NCBI GenBank assembly: GCA_000151295.1
Contig: GG745370.1
Span: forward strand, 234,940-297,387
Length of the DNA: 62,448 bases
DNA from: Allomyces macrogynus ATCC 38327
Taxonomy: Eukaryota > Blastocladiomycota > Blastocladiomycetes > Blastocladiales > Blastocladiaceae
Direction of reading: 5' to 3'
Positions 58,020 to 62,448 of this stretch are shown here, piece after piece (position 1 is the stretch's first letter; each line of letters begins with the position of its first letter). The position numbers and the translations under genes are program-made. The notes beneath the pieces are model-generated. The model made no database searches. It was not told where the DNA came from and was given only the letters and a program-made list of their open reading frames with translations.

Positions 58020-59463
58020 TCACAGCTCCTCCTTGGCTTCACCCGCCGTTTCCCCACCTACCTCCGCACCCTCCTCAATCCACGGACACGCCACGACCCC
58101 CTTCATCACCGGCCCACCGACCAGCACCGTGCGCGACGGCCAGTGCACGGCCGCGACTGACGCGCCATGCATCAATATCCCATCCGCGTCAACGTACATT
58201 TCACGCGCCTTGCCTTGCGCAATGGCGGCAACCACGGTCGGCACACCGGACCCGTCGGCAACAAACGCGCCGGGCCCCGCAACGGCGAGCCCGTCGGGAA
58301 CGAGACGCAAATTGTCGGGGAAAAAGGACAGCCACAGCGGCGGCGCGGCGAGGTCGAGCGAGTGGTCGGGGTTGCGCAGGTAGGCGTGGATTTCGCCGCT
58401 ATGGATTCGGATCGGGTTGGTCAGTTGACACCGTAGGTCGCATGACGGCTGAGCGAGAACCGCGCGCGCACCTCATCGACTCGGCCATGTACAGCATCAT
58501 CCCGTCGTCGCTCACAGCGAGCCCGTTGGCACCGCGCAAACCCTGGCGCACGATGCGCGTCGTGCCGTCGTCGCCGTGGAATACGATATCGGACGTGCGC
58601 CGTGCGAGCATCATGTCGAGCACGATCGTCTTGGGCTCGGCCTCGGGCCCCGACAGGTAGTTGGACACGTAGAAGGCCTTGCGCGAGATCGGGGCCACGG
58701 CGTTGGGCGTGCGGATCAGCGGGTCGCACACAGATTCGACGAAGTGGAGGTCGGTCGAGCCGCTGGACAGTGCGCGTCGGGTTAGCGAAAGCGCGGTGCG
58801 GGTCGGACTTTGGGATAAGGGGAAGGGCGTACACGACGTGGTCGTAAATGTCGACGCAGCTGCCCGTGCGCTTGTGGTTGACGACAAACACGCTCAGGGT
58901 CGGGGTCACGCTGGCGTCGGTGATGGGGTGCATGAACACGTTCAGGCCGTGCAGCGTCATGTCGCCCGAGTAGCCGTGAATCGCGAGCCGCGTCATGGTC
59001 TTGGTCTACCGATATTGATGGGTGAGCAAAGTGATCACGACACGCCGCGACACGTCGACTGGGCACCCGACGCACCTCGACATGGTACGCGTAGAGCGCG
59101 TCCTTCATCGTCGTGTCGGTCGTCTTGTTGAACTTCAACGCTGGCGGGTACCATCCGTCACGCGCGACCGGGTCGCCGCATGCTGGAGAAATACGAAATC
59201 TGGCGCGCGTTGGCTCGCGGTCGACAATATCATTCACGATAGCCGCACGGACCCAGGTACGCATAGTCGCCGTGCACGACGATATCTTCACATCCAAAAA
59301 GCGACGTGTCGAGCACCGAGCACTTGTCGAGGTTGCGCGTGATGCGTGTCGGCATCCAGAGGTCCTTTTTGCGCACGAGCATCGGCCAGTTGGTCGCGGC
59401 GAGCGCGACCAGCACGGCCGCCACGGCGGCGAGCAACTTCAGGCACGATGTTGCCAGGGTCAT
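58020..59463 (-). CDS. Paraoxonase/arylesterase-like beta-propeller enzyme (five exons)
   Basis: Exons: 59253-59463, 59076-59182, 58809-59005, 58472-58762, 58020-58398; 394 residues. A signal anchor (LKLLAAVAAVLVALAA) is followed by motifs typical of PON-type propellers: SLFGCEDIVVHGDYAYLA, IHGYSGDMTLHGLNVFMHP, LSVFVVNHKR, TPNAVAPISRKAFYVSNY and GANGLAVSDDGMMLYMAES. The last exon forms the final blades and ends in acidic sequence. PON-family enzymes use calcium to hydrolyse lactones and esters in secretory or extracellular compartments. The Glu-Asp after CysGly in blade 1 and Asn in TPN/GAN match calcium-ligand positions of the fold (inference). It converges with the previous gene (287 bp apart) and is divergent from TIM54. 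Confidence 0.82.
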
Positions 59464-60079
59464 TCTGCTTGGTTTGGTTGCAGCGTGCTCGACGGCTGAG
59501 AGCGTGGATTGTTTTTGCTGGCCGAACAGCAACGAGTGTGGCGCGTGGCGATTGAACCACACTCGAGCCCGCGTCGCCATTGCCGGCAACAAAATGAGCC
59601 AACTGTTGGGCAGGCCATGCTGCCAACACTGGGGCCAACGACATCACGACCGCCGCCGTTCCTCGGTCGCCCGCCCAGGAGACCTCGGGAGAAGTGATCG
59701 GCATCATTTGTTGGTCACTTCGTGGCCATTGCCGCAGCTCGTCGCCTCCATTTGGGGGTCCACTTCTCCACATGTCAACGCTCACGCGCGCGCTCTGCCC
59801 TTTCCTGCTCATTCTTGTCGAAGCAGGCCCGCGTCGAGAATTTGCCGAGGGCTTTCGAGCTTTTGCGAGCCACAGACATCGTATCGCCTGGATCTGAAGA
59901 CGTATTCGTTTTTGCACGACCGATCCGCACCGCGGGCAATTCGCACGTGACCTGATCACAGATCAAGTCGCCTGCCAACTTTCCACCAACCGCTCCAAGT
60001 CCCAATCCAATCTCACCAAGTCGACAACCACTCTCTCGCGCACGCTAGGACCCCCTGCAACTTGCTGCACCCCCTCGCC
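59464..60079. other. Divergent promoter region, paraoxonase-like gene and TIM54
   Basis: 616 bp between two start codons facing away from each other. No coding bias, repeats or recognised elements. Confidence 0.5.
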
Positions 60080-61549
60080 ATGGCCGACGCGACCGCCGGT
60101 TCCGCGCCCCCCGCCGCCGGATGGCGCCGGTTCATCCCCACCAAGATCCCCAAGATCCCGCGCCCGTCGCGCGGCATGGTCATCTTTGGTAGTATTGTCG
60201 GCACCTACGCGCTGCTCATCTACCGCGACCGGCACCTGACCGCCGAGGTCCGGCGCGAGCTCGAGGGCGAAGCCAAGTACCTCGCTGCACAACCGCAAGA
60301 CCCGCGCGAACGCGTGCGCAAAGTCGCCGTCTTCCTGCAGCGTCCGGCGCCCGACGAGTCGATCCGGGCCACGCGCGAGTACTTCCGCAAGTACATCAAG
60401 CCGGTCCTTGACGCGGCCGCCGTCGACTACGACCTGGTCGAAGCATTTGAGCCGGGCGTGATTGCGCGGCACACGTGCGGCACGCTCGTCAAGAAACAGG
60501 CGTATCTGGCGTGGACCGCCGACGACGCACTGCGCGCGCATGTCCTGACGACGGCTGCCGACGACGTCAAGTTCAAGTTCCGCATGCACGACTACGACGG
60601 GTACCTGGCCGTCGGCCGCAAACCGTTCGAGGAAGTGCTCGTCGGGTACGACTCGGCGCTACGGCAGATCGAGGCGGAACGCGACGCCGAACACGAGGCG
60701 AAACTCGCCGAGTACCACAGCGCGCGTAGCGCGGCCGAGTCGAGCTGGTTCTCTGCGGCCCCGCCGTCGCCGCCCGCGCGGGAACACCGGTTGGCGCTCC
60801 CGCCCGTAGCCTACTTGCCCGTCGACTGGATGACCGGCATGCGCACGTGGCCGTTCCGCATCTACCGGTGGTTCAACGACTGGGAACGTATTCGTGATGC
60901 CGGACGCGCGACACTCGCAATCGCGCGCCGTGGACCCGTGCGCGAGCTTGTGGCCGACGACTTGGCGCTTGGCGTCGACGAGTGGTCCGTTCACCGTGCC
61001 GCGGTCGATAACGGTGTCGCCGAGGGCGTCGCCGACGAACCCGTGCTCGTGCCCGAGTACGAGCAAATGTGGCCTGCGCCGAAACCCAAGGAGAACCCAG
61101 CCGAGAAGGCCGCGGCGGAAATGGCGGCCGCAAGTGCAGCCGCTGCGGCAGCCGCTGCCGCGGGGCCGGCACCGACCGTCGCTGACCTGTTTGCCGTGCC
61201 CGGTGCGCTGCGCGACGTGACGCAGCAGATTGACGCCCCCGCGACGCCCGAGTTTGTGTCGGAGGCGGCGGAACCGGCGGTGCCGGAACTGTCGGGCGCG
61301 GAACGCAAGGCGCAGGAAAAGGCGGAGAAGGAGGCCGAGAAGCAAAAGAAGGAGCAGGAGGCGCGGGACAAGGAGGAGCTGGCCAAGCGCAAGGCGCAGT
61401 TGTGGCGGCAGTACTTTGTCCCGAAACGCGTCCATGTGCCGGCCGTCTTGGCCGCACACGTCGAGATTTACGATACGGTCAAGTCGCGCGAGATGGTCCC
61501 GCTCGCGCCGGTCGAGGTGAGCGACGAGGAGACGTTCGTGCAGTGGTGA
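60080..61549 (+). CDS. TIM54: Mitochondrial inner membrane translocase subunit Tim54
   Basis: Uninterrupted 489-residue frame from ATG 60080 (GCCATGG context); yeast Tim54 is of similar length. N-terminus: IPTKIPKIPRPSRGMVIFG leads into a single membrane helix (VIFGSIVGTYALLIY). The matrix/intermembrane domain starts with the family hallmark RERVRKVAVFLQRPAPDESI, then TREYFRKYIKPVLDAAAVDYD, LVEAFEPGVIARHTCGTL and PVDWMTGMRTWPFRIYRWFN. A poly-Ala segment and a Lys/Glu coiled coil (KAQEKAEKEAEKQKKEQEAR) precede the conserved end (WRQYFVPKRVHVP). Tim54 belongs to the TIM22 complex that inserts carrier proteins and is specific to fungi. Confidence 0.92.
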   Translation: MADATAGSAPPAAGWRRFIPTKIPKIPRPSRGMVIFGSIVGTYALLIYRDRHLTAEVRRELEGEAKYLAAQPQDPRERVRKVAVFLQRPAPDESIRATREYFRKYIKPVLDAAAVDYDLVEAFEPGVIARHTCGTLVKKQAYLAWTADDALRAHVLTTAADDVKFKFRMHDYDGYLAVGRKPFEEVLVGYDSALRQIEAERDAEHEAKLAEYHSARSAAESSWFSAAPPSPPAREHRLALPPVAYLPVDWMTGMRTWPFRIYRWFNDWERIRDAGRATLAIARRGPVRELVADDLALGVDEWSVHRAAVDNGVAEGVADEPVLVPEYEQMWPAPKPKENPAEKAAAEMAAASAAAAAAAAAGPAPTVADLFAVPGALRDVTQQIDAPATPEFVSEAAEPAVPELSGAERKAQEKAEKEAEKQKKEQEARDKEELAKRKAQLWRQYFVPKRVHVPAVLAAHVEIYDTVKSREMVPLAPVEVSDEETFVQW

Positions 61550-62066
61550 TTGGATGGGGGGTTTTGTCCAAGTATGCCGTTTACCTTAGCTCTACGTAGG
61601 ATTTTTTTTCCCCGCTTCTTGTCGATAGATGCCCTCTTTCCTGTCCTCGAGCCAGGGCGTTTTCATTTACTCCTTCGGCAATCCGTGCTCGCGTCCTCAC
61701 GGCGCTCACCTTCAAGGCGATGACTTCACGACGATTTGCGCCAAGGAGACCCAAAGAGAGGACACTGAAGGAAACGCTTTACTGATCCCTGATCGCAATC
61801 CTGCTCGACACAACCCAAGTAAAATGAACAGACGAAATTACCGCGAAAAACACGCCGCCCAAGACGACGTCACAGAAGCCGCGAAAAGAAACGCACGACC
61901 CCGGCAAAAGATATCAAGATCCAATCGGCAGGGACCGCACAACGGCACCCCCTCGATCATACTTCCCGTCAACAACTGTTTTCCGCAACTCGGGCAAGCG
62001 CCGAACCGCTCCGCCGCACCCGTTGGCACGCGGGCGCGCGGTGCGCCCGTCTACCCCTCACACACG

Positions 62067-62291
62067 TCACTCCTTGCTCTTGCTCGCACCGACGTCCGGC
62101 ACGACGAGCCCGACTGCGCGCAGCACCTCCTCGAGCGCCGCCACGTCCTCGCCCGTTGGCAGCGCGCGGCCACCGGCCATCGCGATTCGCGGCACGAGTT
62201 TGCGCACGGGCGCCGCCGGTGCTGCAGCGGGCGGTGCCTCGGGCAGGACGACGCAGCAACGGTCGAGCGCGTGGGATGTGGTCTGGGTCAA
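62067..62291 (-). CDS. Small hypothetical protein or terminal exon at the window edge
   Basis: A 74-codon frame with strong C/G-ending codons: MTQTTSHALDRCCVVLPEA, an Ala/Pro stretch, then GRALPTGEDVAALEEVLRAV and a basic end. The ATG is not certain: an AG acceptor-like site (CCTCACAAAG) just upstream suggests it may be an internal or last exon of a gene starting beyond the window. Just downstream on the same strand (61838-62029) another open frame encodes a CxxC...CxxC zinc-ribbon-like stretch (CPSCGKQLL...PLCGPC). The two may be joined by an intron, but I could not find a convincing junction. Confidence 0.4.
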   Translation of the reverse strand: MTQTTSHALDRCCVVLPEAPPAAAPAAPVRKLVPRIAMAGGRALPTGEDVAALEEVLRAVGLVVPDVGASKSKE

Positions 62292-62448
62292 GGCTTTGTG
62301 AGGGGAGGCGTGAGGGAAAAGAGCAGGTCTTTTTTCTGTTCAGAACGCAAGTCACGGATTTTCCTATCAGCGACGACGAGTAATCAGCTCTCAGATAGCA
62401 TCTATTGCATCTTCCACGTGGCGCACTTTGTATCATATGCGACCGATG

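Noticed and set aside
1..62448. Transposons, CRISPR arrays, tRNA or rRNA genes
   Set aside because: No transposase or reverse-transcriptase motifs, no regularly spaced repeats and no cloverleaf with an intact B box were found by eye; a covariance-model scan was not possible.

Overview
The window looks like nuclear DNA of a GC-rich, intron-bearing fungus. Introns are mostly about 55-160 nt, with GTACGT-like donors and CTGAC/CTAAC-like branch sites. The genes include TIM54 (a fungal import-machinery subunit), MIC10, RPN12, an NFX1/FAP1-type zinc-finger protein and an ADCK1/MCP2-type kinase. Very large membrane proteins with a TPR block of the TmcB/TmcC kind, together with the base composition, suggest a zoosporic fungus (chytrid or Blastocladiomycota). 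That placement is inference. No search was run; every exon join was worked out by hand from splice signals, reading phase and comparison between paralogues in the window.

Layout. 0.1-6.7 kb: a possible partial exon, a three-exon MIC10, RPN12, and, divergently, an NFX1-type gene whose frame is broken near positions 4650, 4680 and 6290. 6.7-11.6 kb: gene-poor, with a relict of a degenerate 2-oxoglutarate-oxygenase-like family, a two-exon multipass membrane gene and an imperfect repeat. 11.6-36.2 kb: the dominant feature, four complete head-to-tail paralogues (A-D; 15, 14, 13 and 13 exons; 1491, 1530, 1551 and 1544 codons). All four close exactly in frame, and eight of their exons have identical or nearly identical lengths. 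36.8-42.4 kb: a two-exon SNF2-RING gene and a second copy of the membrane gene in the opposite orientation. 43.7-51.3 kb: one intact and two broken members of the 2OG-oxygenase-like family. 51.7-61.5 kb: ADCK1-like kinase (6 exons), secreted GDSL hydrolase (2), an unrecognised disordered protein (5), paraoxonase-like enzyme (5) and TIM54 (1). The right edge holds a small uncertain gene.

How it fits together. The ends are ordinary housekeeping genes, with mitochondrial inner-membrane functions (MIC10, TIM54, ADCK1-like) over-represented. The middle is a lineage-specific expansion. The TmcB-like array lies between two inverted copies of a membrane gene, each followed by 2OG-family sequence, so the region seems to have grown by tandem and inverted duplication followed by decay of some copies. 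The array is the best candidate for an undescribed system: a family of giant membrane proteins with a very conserved intracellular TPR core and variable tails.
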